Below the pieces are notes generated by a model. That model was not told where the DNA came from, searched no databases, and saw nothing but the letters and a program-made list of their open reading frames with translations. Shown here piece after piece: positions 40,804 to 50,978 of a DNA stretch of 64,000 nt. Numbering within the stretch: the first letter of the stretch is position 1; the number at the start of each line of letters is the position of its first letter. A program made the translations under genes and the position numbers. Source of the DNA: Psychrobacter sp. Choline-02u-9 (lineage in GTDB: Bacteria; Pseudomonadota; Gammaproteobacteria; Pseudomonadales; Moraxellaceae); contig NZ_PJBF01000058.1 in NCBI RefSeq assembly GCF_002836505.1, positions 245,929 through 309,928 on the forward strand. The letters are read 5' to 3'.

Positions 40804-42045
40804 ATGGCAGCTTCGATGTCTCACTTGCTTACTCATCGACATGTCTTGCTACTACAAGGGAAAATGGGTGGGTTTTTTAATCGCTTTTCGTCATTCTTGC
40901 AAACTCAAGATATTAAAGTAAGTAAAATCAATTTTAATGCAGGCGATGCCTTTTTTTATCATCACGACAATACCTACGAATATACCAATACATTAGCGCA
41001 ATTTTCCTCTTGGTTGCAGGCGTTCATTAAAGAAAATGCCATTGATGCGATTGTATGCTTTGGCGATTGTCGACCGCATCATACTCAAGCAGCGTGTATC
41101 AGTGAGAAGCTAGGTATTTCATTTTTTGTCTTTGAAGAAGGGTACTTGCGTCCTGATTACATTACCTTACAAGAGCATGGGATTAATGGCTATTCACGTC
41201 TAAACACTGCTGAGATTAAAGCACTTAAGAAAGCCAATGATCAGCCTTTATACACACATAATCGATTTTATCGCTTAAGTATCGCGGCCATCGTCTATTA
41301 CATCATTGCTTGGCTTTATAAAAGTCGTTATCCACATTATTCGCATTATCGTGGTATGACCGCTTGGCAAGAGGCCATCGCTTGGTTAAAAGCACCGTGG
41401 CGGAAGCTACGAGGATATTTGCCAGATAAACAATTGCAAAATAGACTGATCAAGCAAGAAAGTAACAATTACTTTTTGATTAGTTTGCAAGTGCATAATG
41501 ACTCACAGATTACCCATCATAGTGATTATCGTGATGTGGTACAGTTCATTGATGAGTCTATCGCAAGCTTTGCAAAATTTGCTAAGCAAAAACAGTTACT
41601 TGTGTTTAAGCATCATCCATTGGATCGTGGTCATAGAGACTATCGGGAGCTGGTAGCTAGCCTAGCTGAGCGCTATCAAGTGTCTCATCGTGTTTTCTAT
41701 GGTTGTGATATGCACCTGCCAACTTTGATGAAATATAGTATTGGCATGGTGACTATTAACAGTACGACAGGCTTGCAGTCGGTTTATCATAAGAAACCTA
41801 CTAAGGTTATGGGTCGTGCAATTTACGATATTCCTAAGCTAACAGATCAAAAGCCGCTTGATGATTTTTGGCAGCAGCCTAAGGGCCCAGATAATGAATT
41901 TTATTTGAGATTTCGTGAGTACTTGATAGAGCAAACTCAAATAAATGGTGCTTTTTATGGCAGATCGCCATGGATGTATAAGTATCTGTACCAAAATGGC
42001 AGTGAAACTACAGACGTAGATATGTCTAAAACCAATTTACCCTAG
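40804..42045 (+). CDS. kpsS: capsule polysaccharide Kdo transferase KpsS
   Basis: Adds the first Kdo to the lipid anchor; acts with KpsC at the inner face of the membrane. The 413-aa protein shows LLLQGKMGGFFNRF near residue 20, FEEGYLRPDYITLQEHGING around 108-127, VFKHHPLDRG and NSTTGLQSVYHKKPTKVMG, all typical. ATG at 40804 and 40816 are both possible; neither has a strong ribosome site. No polymer-specific glycosyltransferase genes follow before lepA, so the central capsule region must be elsewhere or lost. Confidence 0.92.
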   Translation: MAASMSHLLTHRHVLLLQGKMGGFFNRFSSFLQTQDIKVSKINFNAGDAFFYHHDNTYEYTNTLAQFSSWLQAFIKENAIDAIVCFGDCRPHHTQAACISEKLGISFFVFEEGYLRPDYITLQEHGINGYSRLNTAEIKALKKANDQPLYTHNRFYRLSIAAIVYYIIAWLYKSRYPHYSHYRGMTAWQEAIAWLKAPWRKLRGYLPDKQLQNRLIKQESNNYFLISLQVHNDSQITHHSDYRDVVQFIDESIASFAKFAKQKQLLVFKHHPLDRGHRDYRELVASLAERYQVSHRVFYGCDMHLPTLMKYSIGMVTINSTTGLQSVYHKKPTKVMGRAIYDIPKLTDQKPLDDFWQQPKGPDNEFYLRFREYLIEQTQINGAFYGRSPWMYKYLYQNGSETTDVDMSKTNLP

Positions 42046-42408
42046 TCATTTATTCGCTTTTGTTTCTAAGAAGTCATAGTAATTATAATAGTATCTATAT
42101 AAAGAAACGAAGTTCAACAAGTGTAACGATTGTTGCGTTATCCTTTTTTAGCTTGTCATTTCATCTGTAAGTCACATCTCTTCTAACAAAATCGCCTTAC
42201 TTTGCAGTGGAAAACTGCTAGAATACTCTTTTATGTCTACGCATAAGAGTTAATGTGCTTGGCTATAGGTTTTAGACGGTGGTATTAGCCAAATTGGCTT
42301 GTTATAACGGTTAACCTTGAAAGAAGTACAAGCACGTTATCAATTGCATCTGACAATATTTATTTTTTAGTTTTATTATTCTATCACCCTTAATTTAGTA
42401 GGCGCTTT
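42046..42408. other. intergenic stretch between kpsS and lepA
   Basis: No gene. It includes a small perfect palindrome AGCCAAATTGGCT (42288-42300) and must carry the lepA promoter. A segment near 42306 faintly resembles the core of the short repeat family but is too diverged to count. Confidence 0.45.
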
Positions 42409-44208
42409 GTGACTGCATTAGCCAATATTCGTAACTTTTCAATCATTGCCCACATTGATCATGGTAAGTCGACCCTTGCCGATCGTTTTATTCAGATGTG
42501 CGGTGCCTTGCAAGATCGCGAGATGCAGGCGCAGGTACTCGACTCAATGGATATTGAGCGTGAGCGCGGTATCACTATCAAAGCACAGTCAGTAACACTG
42601 TTTTATGATCATCCAAATGGTGAGCGCTATCAGCTTAACTTTATTGATACCCCGGGTCACGTCGACTTTTCATATGAAGTGTCGCGTTCATTAGCAGCTT
42701 GTGAAGGTGCGCTATTGGTTGTTGATGCCGCTCAAGGTGTAGAAGCGCAGTCAGTAGCCAATTGCTACACAGCCGTTGATCAAGGCTTAGAAGTCATGGC
42801 GGTGTTAAATAAGATTGATTTGCCACAAGTTGAGCCTGAACGCGTCATTCAAGAAATTGAAGATATTATCGGTATCGATGCCGTTGATGCACCGCGAGTA
42901 TCAGCCAAATCTGGTCTTGGTGTTGATAAGCTGCTAGAAGCGCTGGTGGAGTTTATCCCGGCACCAACTGGTGACCGTGAAGCACCACTGCAAGCACTAA
43001 TTATTGACTCTTGGTTCGATAATTATTTGGGCGTGGTCTCATTGGTACGGGTGCGTGAAGGTACTATACGTAAAGGTGACAAGTTATATATCAAATCGAC
43101 TCAAGAGGCACATCTGGTTGGCTCGATTGGTGTCTTTACGCCTAAGCCTGTAGATACGGGTGTTTTAGAAGCAGGGGAAGTCGGCTTTGTTATTGCGGGT
43201 ATTAAGGATATTGCCGGAGCACCAGTAGGCGACACTATCACTCATGCTAAGACCCCTGATGTGGATCGTATCCCAGGTTTTAAACAAGTCACGCCACAAG
43301 TCTATTCTGGTATGTTCCCAGTAGATTCGAGTGATTTCGAAAAATTCCGTGAAGCTTTGCAAAAACTGCAAATTAACGATGCGTCACTATTTTTTGAGCC
43401 AGATACGTCGGATGCGCTTGGCTTTGGTTTCCGCTGTGGCTTCTTGGGTATGCTGCACATGGAGATTATCCAAGAGCGTCTAGAGCGTGAATATGATTTA
43501 GATTTGATTACTACAGCGCCCTCAGTTATTTACGAAATTGAGAAAAAGAACGGTGATGTAATCTATGTAGATAATCCGTCACATCTACCTGAGCCAAACA
43601 ATATTGAAGAATTCCGTGAGCCAATTGCCCGCTGTCAGATTTTAGTACCGCAAGAATTCTTAGGCAATGTGATGACGCTATGTATTGAGCGTCGCGGCGT
43701 TCAGGTTGATATGCGTTTTATGGGTCGACAAGTACAGCTGATATTCGATATCCCAATGGGCGAAGTGGTCATGGATTTCTTTGATCGCCTAAAGTCAGTC
43801 TCACGTGGTTTTGCATCGTTAGACTATAACTTTGAACGTTATCAAGCCGATAAATTGGTGAGAGTTGATGTACTAATCAATGGCGATAAAGTCGATGCCT
43901 TAGCGATGATCGTGCACGAAACCCAATCACGTTATCGTGGTAATGCCCTAGTTACTAAGATGAAAGAGTTGATTCCACGTCAAATGTTTGATGTTGCCAT
44001 TCAAGCGGCTATCGGTAGCCAAATCATTGGTCGTAGTACGGTAAAAGCCATGCGTAAAGACGTATTAGCAAAATGCTATGGTGGCGATGTGTCACGTAAG
44101 AAAAAGCTATTGTCTAAGCAGAAAGCTGGTAAAAAACGTATGAAGCAAGTAGGTAATGTGGAAATCCCGCAAGAAGCCTTCTTAGCTGTGTTGCAAGTTG
44201 ATAGCTAA
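42409..44208 (+). CDS. lepA: elongation factor 4 (LepA)
   Basis: Ribosome-associated GTPase that remodels elongation and initiation complexes. The 599-aa protein has G1 [14 protein letters not shown] near residue 14, the G2 GITIK, G3 DTPGHVDF and G4 NKIDLP, followed by EF-G-like domains and the LepA-specific C-terminus ending [20 protein letters not shown]. The start is a GTG with GTAGG eight bases upstream. It opens the conserved lepA-lepB-DUF4845-rnc-era-recO-pdxJ run. Confidence 0.97.
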   Translation: MTALANIRNFSIIAHIDHGKSTLADRFIQMCGALQDREMQAQVLDSMDIERERGITIKAQSVTLFYDHPNGERYQLNFIDTPGHVDFSYEVSRSLAACEGALLVVDAAQGVEAQSVANCYTAVDQGLEVMAVLNKIDLPQVEPERVIQEIEDIIGIDAVDAPRVSAKSGLGVDKLLEALVEFIPAPTGDREAPLQALIIDSWFDNYLGVVSLVRVREGTIRKGDKLYIKSTQEAHLVGSIGVFTPKPVDTGVLEAGEVGFVIAGIKDIAGAPVGDTITHAKTPDVDRIPGFKQVTPQVYSGMFPVDSSDFEKFREALQKLQINDASLFFEPDTSDALGFGFRCGFLGMLHMEIIQERLEREYDLDLITTAPSVIYEIEKKNGDVIYVDNPSHLPEPNNIEEFREPIARCQILVPQEFLGNVMTLCIERRGVQVDMRFMGRQVQLIFDIPMGEVVMDFFDRLKSVSRGFASLDYNFERYQADKLVRVDVLINGDKVDALAMIVHETQSRYRGNALVTKMKELIPRQMFDVAIQAAIGSQIIGRSTVKAMRKDVLAKCYGGDVSRKKKLLSKQKAGKKRMKQVGNVEIPQEAFLAVLQVDS

Positions 44209-44310
44209 TCATTGAGCTTAATTTAAGATAGTCATTGTAGATAACAGTCAAATGTAGTGAGTCTTATCGTAAAGGTGTTAGATAAGCCGCTCGTTAATAG
44301 GCAATTTGGT

Positions 44311-45213
44311 ATGGATTTTGATTTTAATTTAATTTTAGTGCCGTTAACTATAGTCCTAGGAATTGTTTGGCTGTTAGACAAGCTAGCGCTCAAACAGCGC
44401 AAAACTCGTGGTCGAGGTCAAGAAGGCTTACTGGTTCGCTGGGCTTATGACTTTTTTCCTGTGTTAGCAGTGGTATTGATAGTACGCTCATTTTTAATTG
44501 AGCCATTTAATATCCCATCATCGTCTATGGTGCCGACGCTATATACGGGTGACTTTATTGCTGTTAATAAGTATGCATATGGCGTGCGCCTGCCGTTAAC
44601 CTATAATAAGGTGCTAGATACTGGTGAACCTGAACATGGTGATGTGGCAGTGTTTCGCTATCCTGAGAACCCGAGCATTTATTATATTAAACGCGTTATC
44701 GGTTTGCCTGGGGATAGCGTGAGTTATAGTCAAGGCACGTTGTCTATCAATGACGTACCTATTGAGACTAAGTCTGTAGATTTTGCGGCAAATGCTGAAT
44801 TGACTTCACAGCTATACTTACCAGGGCAAATTGGTCCAGGTCAAGTGCTGACCGAAGAGAGTGCTTCTGCAATGGGCCAGCAAGAAGAAGATGCGGCAAA
44901 ATATTTTGAAGAAGTACAAGGTGACAACAAGCACTTCGTGCGCTATTTAGATGGCATGAACAGTTCACAATACGCGCCATTTTTGCAGCAACAATCACCA
45001 GAGGTGGTTGAGTCAGAGGGTGCTGAGTGGCGCATTGACGTGCCAGAGGGTCAGTATTTTGTGATGGGTGATAACCGAGATCGCAGCGCAGACGGTAGAT
45101 TTTGGGGCTTCGTTCCGGATGAAAACCTAGCAGGTAAGGCAGTTTATATTTGGATGCATAAACCTCCTGGTCTTAATCTACCGACCTTTGAGCGTAATGG
45201 TACTATCAATTAA
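44311..45213 (+). CDS. lepB: signal peptidase I
   Basis: Cleaves signal peptides from exported proteins at the periplasmic face. Two membrane segments near the N-terminus precede the catalytic serine in PSSSMVPTL (about residue 72 with this start) and the catalytic lysine in YYIKRVIGLPGD. The C-terminal GDNRDRSADGRFWGFVP box is also present. A larger-than-usual insert lies around 150-215. The frame extends upstream to a GTG at 44257, but that codon lacks a ribosome site; the ATG at 44311 after ATAGG is preferred with moderate confidence. Confidence 0.93.
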   Translation: MDFDFNLILVPLTIVLGIVWLLDKLALKQRKTRGRGQEGLLVRWAYDFFPVLAVVLIVRSFLIEPFNIPSSSMVPTLYTGDFIAVNKYAYGVRLPLTYNKVLDTGEPEHGDVAVFRYPENPSIYYIKRVIGLPGDSVSYSQGTLSINDVPIETKSVDFAANAELTSQLYLPGQIGPGQVLTEESASAMGQQEEDAAKYFEEVQGDNKHFVRYLDGMNSSQYAPFLQQQSPEVVESEGAEWRIDVPEGQYFVMGDNRDRSADGRFWGFVPDENLAGKAVYIWMHKPPGLNLPTFERNGTIN

Positions 45214-45344
45214 GATTATGAGATTGTCTAGCGGTTGATTGGTCGATAATAGTTTTATGCTAATATCGTTGCTAAATAATCAATAGCTATTTATTATTTA
45301 TACACTTATTCGAAATAGTCGTTTATCTTTAGAAGGATATCATA

Positions 45345-45737
45345 ATGCAGCAATTATCTGGTTTGGCTATGCAGCGCGGCGCCAGTGTGACAAACATTGT
45401 TCTCATTATTATGCTTTTAGGTATTGCGACTAAATTGACAGTAGCTATCGTACCGGCTCAGATTGGTGATTATCAATTGACCAAGGTATTAAGTGCACAG
45501 CTAAAAGAAGCCAATAATAATAAAGAAACAGCCAAACAGTTTGTTGAACGTGTCAACAAACAGTTATCTATCAATGCTAACTATGATACAAAGGCAGAAG
45601 AGGTATTTACCTTTACCGATAAAAAAATAGGTCAATTAGCTATTTATAAAGAATATGCAGTAACTAATAACTTTTTTAGCAATGTCGACATCGTGAACCG
45701 TTTCGAAGGTAACATCGAGATGGCAACAGCAGAGTAA
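45345..45737 (+). CDS. DUF4845 family membrane protein
   Basis: A 130-aa protein with one hydrophobic segment near residues 17-38 (TNIVLIIMLLGIATKLTVAIVP) and a small periplasmic-type domain. It matches DUF4845 by size, by the early RGAS/T motif before the helix and by its constant position between lepB and rnc in gammaproteobacteria. A resemblance to pilin-like folds has been noted for such proteins, but its function is unknown. AGAAGGATAT precedes the start. Confidence 0.85.
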   Translation: MQQLSGLAMQRGASVTNIVLIIMLLGIATKLTVAIVPAQIGDYQLTKVLSAQLKEANNNKETAKQFVERVNKQLSINANYDTKAEEVFTFTDKKIGQLAIYKEYAVTNNFFSNVDIVNRFEGNIEMATAE

Positions 45738-45839
45738 GCCATCATAGTACGATATAACGTTTTCATTATTTCATAAAATATATCAAATAATATTATTAAA
45801 CTAAATCTGTCAAGCAGAAGGGATAACCACAAACCACGC

Positions 45840-46637
45840 ATGAAACCAACTTCGCACCATTCCCAAGCGGTTCCTACTTCCCAAAAAAATAGTACGTCTG
45901 TTGACACGCTTATTGTTAGCTCAGAATTTATTCAGCGGTTAGCAGTATTAACGCGTAAGTTAGGTTATGAGTTCAATGACTTGAGCCTACCTAAACTTGC
46001 GTTAACGCATCGCTCATTTGATAGCAAAAAAAACTATGAGCGCCTAGAGTTTTTAGGTGATGCACTGTTAGGGATGATTGTGGGTGAAGCTTTATATCAT
46101 CGTTATCCTAGTCAAAATGAAGGTCGCTTAACGCGTATGCGTGCGACACTGGTGCGCCAAGAGTCGTTGGTAATTATCGCTCAAAACCTAGAGCTGTCTA
46201 ACCATCTTATATTAGGAGTAGGTGAGCGCAAAGGTGGGGGTCGCAATCGTGCCTCTATACTGGCGGATGCTGTAGAATCTCTGATTGGTGCTATCTATTT
46301 AGACAGTAAAGATATGGATATTACTCGTAAATGTGTTCTCTCTTGGTATGGTGATCTGATTGATAATGTCAATGACCAAAAAGCGCTAAAGGACGCCAAG
46401 AGTCGGTTACAAGAGTGGCTACAATCTAAACAATTTGACTTGCCTAATTACGAGCTCATGGAAACGCGTGGTAATGCACCGCATCAAATTTTTGTTGTGC
46501 GTTGCCATGTTAATATCAATAACTGCCCTGATATTACTGAATCTGGTGAGAGCCGCCGTATCGCTGAACAGAAAGCAGCAGAGCTTATGATTAACCAATT
46601 GCATAAATTGCCAGGATCTGCCAAAAGACGTGTATAG
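45840..46637 (+). CDS. rnc: ribonuclease III
   Basis: Processes rRNA precursors and double-stranded RNAs. The 265-aa protein has the RNase III signature ERLEFLGDALLGMIVGEAL near 61-79 with catalytic Glu/Asp, the second acidic motif DAVESLIGAIYLD near 141-153, and a C-terminal double-stranded RNA binding domain (about 185-255). An N-terminal Ser/Thr-rich extension of about 30 aa is not usual. It precedes era as in most bacteria. Confidence 0.95.
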   Translation: MKPTSHHSQAVPTSQKNSTSVDTLIVSSEFIQRLAVLTRKLGYEFNDLSLPKLALTHRSFDSKKNYERLEFLGDALLGMIVGEALYHRYPSQNEGRLTRMRATLVRQESLVIIAQNLELSNHLILGVGERKGGGRNRASILADAVESLIGAIYLDSKDMDITRKCVLSWYGDLIDNVNDQKALKDAKSRLQEWLQSKQFDLPNYELMETRGNAPHQIFVVRCHVNINNCPDITESGESRRIAEQKAAELMINQLHKLPGSAKRRV

Positions 46638-46833
46638 CCGATATTTATTAATGCATTTTTAGATGCATAGTATCGGTTTAGGTTGGTTTATAACTTGGCA
46701 AACATACATTAAAACTACCTCACATATTATTTATTTTAAAACTTTAAGTGTTTCTAGCCCGTTTTTAATGGTGACTAAATAAATTTACCATCAAAGACTG
46801 TTCGGCTAGTCACAAACCCTATAGGATTAACTT

Positions 46834-47949
46834 ATGAGCAATCATACTGATTTGCCATCAAACAATGAAGACAGCACCCAAAATTTGGGTGAAAATACAG
46901 ATATTGATTTAAGCCAAAATAATATCGAAGTTACTGAAGATACTCATGGTATTGATGCAGAAGGTATTGCATTAGACAATGATATGGCTATTGAAGAATT
47001 TTTTGCGCCAAGTGGTAATGCTCGTATGGCTGATGATTTTAGAGCAGGTTATGTGGCCATTGTTGGACGTCCAAATGTGGGCAAGTCAACTTTGATGAAT
47101 CACTTATTAGGACAAAAGCTGTCTATCACTTCACGCAAACCGCAAACCACCCGTCATCGTATCCATGGCATTTTATCAAACCATGAAATGCAAGCAGTGT
47201 TTGTTGATACACCAGGTATTCACCGCAACGAAGTACGTGCTATCAATGAACGTATGAATAAAGCGGCGGTATCGGCGTTAGTAGATGTAGATTTAGTACT
47301 GTTTGTTGTCGATTCAGATCAATGGCGTGACGATGATTTATTGACCTTGCAAAAGCTCGGTGAGACCAATCTAACAGTCGTATTGGTTATTAATAAGTCA
47401 GATACTCTAAAAGATAAAGGCAGCGTGCTACCACTTATCGAAACTTTCAACGATAGTTTCGATTTTGCTGATATCGTTCCTGTGTCTGCACTAAAAAATC
47501 AAAACTTAGATCGTTTGCAAGAAGTGATTGCCTCGCATTTACCAGTCGCTGCGCCTATTTACGATACAGAGCAAATCACTGATCGCTCTGAGCGATTTTT
47601 AGCCAGTGAAATTATTCGCGAAAAAATCATGCGTAGTGCAGGCGATGAAGTACCCTATGATTTAACGGTACAGATTGATGAGTTTAAAGACGAACCTGCA
47701 CATACTGATCCAAAAACAGGGCGTCCACGCAAAGCTTGTACTTTTATCGATGCAACTATCTATGTTGAGCGTGGTGGTCAAAAAGCCATCGTTATCGGTG
47801 ACAAAGGCCAGCGTATCAAACAAGTTGGTATGGATGCTCGTAAAGATATGGAGCAGTTGTTTGGTAAAAAAATCATGTTAACTTTGTGGGTCAAAGTGAA
47901 ACGTGGTTGGTCTGATGATGAGCGTGCGTTGACCAGTTTGGGCTATTGA
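46834..47949 (+). CDS. era: GTPase Era with acidic N-terminal extension
   Basis: Ribosome-assembly GTPase that binds the 3' end of 16S rRNA. The GTPase domain begins near residue 70: G1 GRPNVGKSTLMN, G2 TTRHRIHG, G3 DTPGIH, G4 NKSD, then a C-terminal KH domain with VIGDKGQRIKQVGMDARKDM. The 371-aa length exceeds the usual ~300 because of about 68 acidic, Asn/Asp/Glu-rich residues at the N-terminus (start ATG at 46834 after ATAGGATTAA). An internal start would have to be Met65, so the extension looks real. Confidence 0.95.
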   Translation: MSNHTDLPSNNEDSTQNLGENTDIDLSQNNIEVTEDTHGIDAEGIALDNDMAIEEFFAPSGNARMADDFRAGYVAIVGRPNVGKSTLMNHLLGQKLSITSRKPQTTRHRIHGILSNHEMQAVFVDTPGIHRNEVRAINERMNKAAVSALVDVDLVLFVVDSDQWRDDDLLTLQKLGETNLTVVLVINKSDTLKDKGSVLPLIETFNDSFDFADIVPVSALKNQNLDRLQEVIASHLPVAAPIYDTEQITDRSERFLASEIIREKIMRSAGDEVPYDLTVQIDEFKDEPAHTDPKTGRPRKACTFIDATIYVERGGQKAIVIGDKGQRIKQVGMDARKDMEQLFGKKIMLTLWVKVKRGWSDDERALTSLGY

Positions 47950-48012
47950 TAGCGGTTAAGAACGAACGCTTCAAAAGCACTGTCTGCCTTTTAACTATTT
48001 AGGTAATAACAA

Positions 48013-48804
48013 ATGCGTAATGAAGCGCTCGTCGGGTATTTATTGCATCAGCGTCCTTATCAGGAAAAGCGCGCTTTGTATTATCTTTTTTCTCAACAAC
48101 ACGGTGTGATACATGGTGTTGGGAAAAAAGGCGCGCCATTATTTATGCCGTTACAGCTTTTTGCTACTGGCAAACGCGATCTAAAAACCTTTAGTCAAAT
48201 TAATATTGCTTCGCAAGATACAACTCAAGCTGATAGCGTTCAAAAAGACGGTGTTCAAAAAGATAGTAAATCTGCTGTCTTAGAAGCCGTACCTTACGCC
48301 AATATCAGCGGTCAACATCAATATGCTGCACTATATATAAATGAGATTCTGTGGCGGCTGTTACCTACTGAAGACCCAATTCCTGTATTGTGGCAGCATT
48401 ATCAAATCAGTCTACAACAACTCAAACAGCCCTTAAGTAATAGCGAGCTTCGTCTCTGTCTACGTCAGTTTGAGCAGTATCTATTTACCGAGTTAGGATT
48501 CACTTTAACGTTAACGCATGACAACGTTGAAGATCCCATCGAGTATGATTGTACTTACCGCTTTTTACCGGATGTAGGTTTGCTCCCTGTATTAGTACAT
48601 AATGAAGAGTCTGAGCATTTAGCCAGTGAGTCTGGACAGACTGTTTTTAAGGGTGCGGATATCATAGAAATGGCACGTTTAGGTATTACTGAACAGACGC
48701 TGAGCCATTGGTCAAAACTACATCGACATCTTATTGATCATTTGCTTGATTATCAGCCGCTACAAAGCCGTCTGTTGTGGCAGCAGCAGCAACGTTATCA
48801 ATAA
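48013..48804 (+). CDS. recO: DNA repair protein RecO
   Basis: Works with RecR to load RecA on SSB-coated DNA. The 263-aa protein has an N-terminal OB-fold region (EALVGYLLHQRPYQEKRALYYLFS) and a helical C-terminal part (NEILWRLLPTEDPIPVLW; LRQFEQYLFTELGFTLTL). The gene follows era by 63 bp, the usual order. No zinc-finger cysteines are visible, as is normal for proteobacterial RecO. Confidence 0.92.
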   Translation: MRNEALVGYLLHQRPYQEKRALYYLFSQQHGVIHGVGKKGAPLFMPLQLFATGKRDLKTFSQINIASQDTTQADSVQKDGVQKDSKSAVLEAVPYANISGQHQYAALYINEILWRLLPTEDPIPVLWQHYQISLQQLKQPLSNSELRLCLRQFEQYLFTELGFTLTLTHDNVEDPIEYDCTYRFLPDVGLLPVLVHNEESEHLASESGQTVFKGADIIEMARLGITEQTLSHWSKLHRHLIDHLLDYQPLQSRLLWQQQQRYQ

Positions 48805-48871
48805 CTGCATTCTCAAATATTATCGTAGTATCAACTATATAAGTTAGGCTTAATTGCCCAAAGGATTTTTT

Positions 48872-49645
48872 ATGAGTATCTCTATGTCTACCTCATCTGA
48901 AAACAATTCAAAAAAACCTTTGTTAGGCGTGAATATTGATCACGTGGCAACATTGCGTCAAGCGCGCGGTGTGAATTATCCGAGTCCTCTAGCTGCTGCA
49001 TTACTGTGCGAAAAGGCAGGAGCAGATGGTATCACTATACATTTACGTGAAGATCGCCGTCATATACAAGATGCTGATGTTTATGAAATGGCAGGGCAGT
49101 TGTCGACGAGAATGAACCTAGAGATGGCAGCAACGGATGAGATGCTTGCAATTGCCTGCGAAGTTAAACCTTTTTGGGTATGTCTAGTACCTGAAAAGCG
49201 GGCAGAGTTAACGACAGAAGGTGGTCTTGATGTTGCAGGGCAAGTCACGTCTCTAAAAGAGTATGTTTATAAACTGCAAGATTATAATATTAAGGTTTCT
49301 TTGTTTATTGATCCTGATGACAAGCAGATTGCAGCCGCAATAGAATGTGGTGCAGACGCAATAGAATTGCATACTGGTGCTTATGCCGAAGCAGGATTAG
49401 CAAATGATACTGCCGCACAGTTGGCTGAGCTTCAAAGAATTGAACAAGCAGTAGCTACAGCACAGAGCCTAGATGATAAATTGCTTATTAACGCAGGTCA
49501 TGGCTTAACGTGTGACAATGTTAATGCCATTGCAAAGATTGATGGTATATATGAATTAAATATCGGTCATGCACTTATTGCAGATGCGGTGTTTATAGGG
49601 TTAGAAAGCGCTGTGACAATGATGAAAGAGGCCATGTATAAATAG
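48872..49645 (+). CDS. pdxJ: pyridoxine 5'-phosphate synthase
   Basis: Condenses 1-deoxyxylulose 5-phosphate with aminoacetone 3-phosphate to pyridoxine 5'-phosphate. The 257-aa TIM barrel shows [16 protein letters not shown] near the start, [25 protein letters not shown] and [14 protein letters not shown]. Start chosen at 48872 because AAAGGA lies upstream; an in-frame TTG six codons earlier overlaps that ribosome site. PLP made here serves enzymes such as BioA and CysM. Confidence 0.95.
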   Translation: MSISMSTSSENNSKKPLLGVNIDHVATLRQARGVNYPSPLAAALLCEKAGADGITIHLREDRRHIQDADVYEMAGQLSTRMNLEMAATDEMLAIACEVKPFWVCLVPEKRAELTTEGGLDVAGQVTSLKEYVYKLQDYNIKVSLFIDPDDKQIAAAIECGADAIELHTGAYAEAGLANDTAAQLAELQRIEQAVATAQSLDDKLLINAGHGLTCDNVNAIAKIDGIYELNIGHALIADAVFIGLESAVTMMKEAMYK

Positions 49646-49665
49646 GTTTGCATATATGGCTTCTA

Positions 49666-50394
49666 TTACCCATTACATTTCGTAGGGTGGTCTGCATTAA
49701 GTTTATGTTTGACGATGCCAGATTGGTTAAAAGAGATTTGGTACATTGACTTGTTATAAGAAGAGGTAGGGCAGTATTTTATATGACCGAAGTGTCCTCG
49801 AGGTCTGCCGCTATCGCCCCAAAATTTAGTATAGTGACGCCTACCGCCAACTCTTAATTTCACTGTACTATATCTTAGGTTTAAGGATTGCTGAGTTAAT
49901 AAGGTATCTACTTGAGAATCAAAATGCTTATTATTGTTTTTATCTACGAATAGCAGAAGCGTCTTATCACTGTTCCTATGGCATTGCTGTGCATCATTTG
50001 ATAAACAAACCAAGACATCCTGCCGACTTATATAGCTTTCGGCCTTTGCTAAGGATAAGGTGTTCTCTAATTGATGCTTGACACGTTGGGCTTCCATTCG
50101 TGCTAAGTGCGTTAAGATACTTGGCGCTGTAATAGCTGCGATAATTCCCAATACCATTGTCGTCACAGTTAGCTCAACGAGAGTAAAGCCGTTTGATTGC
50201 TTAGCATTTAAAATATTATCGTTTTGAAGGAGTGGTTTCCTATAAATGACAAACTTCAATAGTTTATTGAATAACCTAGATGCAATAGCTAATAAATTAT
50301 CAATTCCATACCTGCCGTTTTTACAAATAGGTAAACAAAGGGTAAAAATGGCTATTCTCTTATAATGGGCCAGTATCTTACTAAGCAAGTTCAT
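49666..50394 (-). CDS. type IV pilin-like (FimT/GspH-type) protein with long leader
   Basis: The prepilin motif NGFTLVELTVTTMVLGIIAA (about residues 68-87) has the Gly cleavage site, Phe+1 and Glu+5 of type IV pseudopilins. The rest (about 150 aa) includes cysteines in LVCLSNDAQQCHR and fits FimT/GspH-type minor pseudopilins. The leader before the motif is 68 aa, far beyond the usual 6-25, with a hydrophobic patch of its own. No in-frame ATG lies closer; a nearby ATG is out of frame. Either a non-ATG start, a frameshift, or a genuine long leader is possible. No other pilus genes are in the window. Confidence 0.72.
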   Translation of the reverse strand: MNLLSKILAHYKRIAIFTLCLPICKNGRYGIDNLLAIASRLFNKLLKFVIYRKPLLQNDNILNAKQSNGFTLVELTVTTMVLGIIAAITAPSILTHLARMEAQRVKHQLENTLSLAKAESYISRQDVLVCLSNDAQQCHRNSDKTLLLFVDKNNNKHFDSQVDTLLTQQSLNLRYSTVKLRVGGRRHYTKFWGDSGRPRGHFGHIKYCPTSSYNKSMYQISFNQSGIVKHKLNADHPTKCNG

Positions 50395-50978
50395 AATGCG
50401 CTACATCCTATAGCTATTTGTCATTCAAGTAGAAAACAACGTCTCACACATCCTTGTGTTGACTATCTTTTAAGCAAATTAATTGTCCAAATTCTTTAAG
50501 TTTTTTCTGACTTAACTGTATATAAGACAGATGTAATTGCTAATTACTTGATTTTCAGAAGAATATTGGTTTTTTACAATATATATGTAATATATAGCGA
50601 CTGTCAAAAAATGTTTCAATTAGTGAAAGAACGATATTAGCAATAGAGAAAAAATTCTAATTGTAATAAAATGCTTCAAGAAAATAGCTATCAATGGACT
50701 ACTCATCTATCGCAAACTGATGTGTAAAAGATAAGAAGCGTAAGGTGTGTTAGTTCTGGGTAACTTAGACTGTTTACTGTGTTTTAGTTACAACATTATC
50801 GTGTAATAATGTGTAGCTCGTTAACGAAAAAAGTTGTAAACTGAATTAATAATCGCTAAGCTACTCCTTAATTGGTTTTGCTTTGTAACTTAAAATGCGT
50901 AAGAGATGTCTATCTTAGTACGTCTTGAGAATCGGTTTTGCTTAATGCATCACTAAAATTATCCTTTGGAGGAAGTCC
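50395..50978. other. 584-bp AT-rich gap upstream of the OmpA-type gene
   Basis: No convincing gene on either strand. It must contain promoters for the divergent pseudopilin gene and the porin gene, whose GGAGGAAG ribosome site is at its right end. A long leader for the porin mRNA or a small RNA is possible, but no clear terminator or structure was found. Confidence 0.4.

Noticed and set aside
40700..40921. Small plus-strand frame between kpsC and kpsS
   Set aside because: It overlaps the kpsS start in another frame, has no ribosome site, and the kpsS frame is clearly the coding one.
42288..42345. A possible seventh copy of the TA-type element (CGGTTAACCTTG then GAAGTACAAGCAC) before lepA
   Set aside because: Only the GTTAACCTTG core is shared; spacing and terminal repeats are missing, so the likeness may be chance.
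33343..42408. Genomic island integrated at tRNA-Met
   Set aside because: No integrase and no repeat of the tRNA 3' end was found at the lepA side; the genes are also common chromosomal capsule genes.
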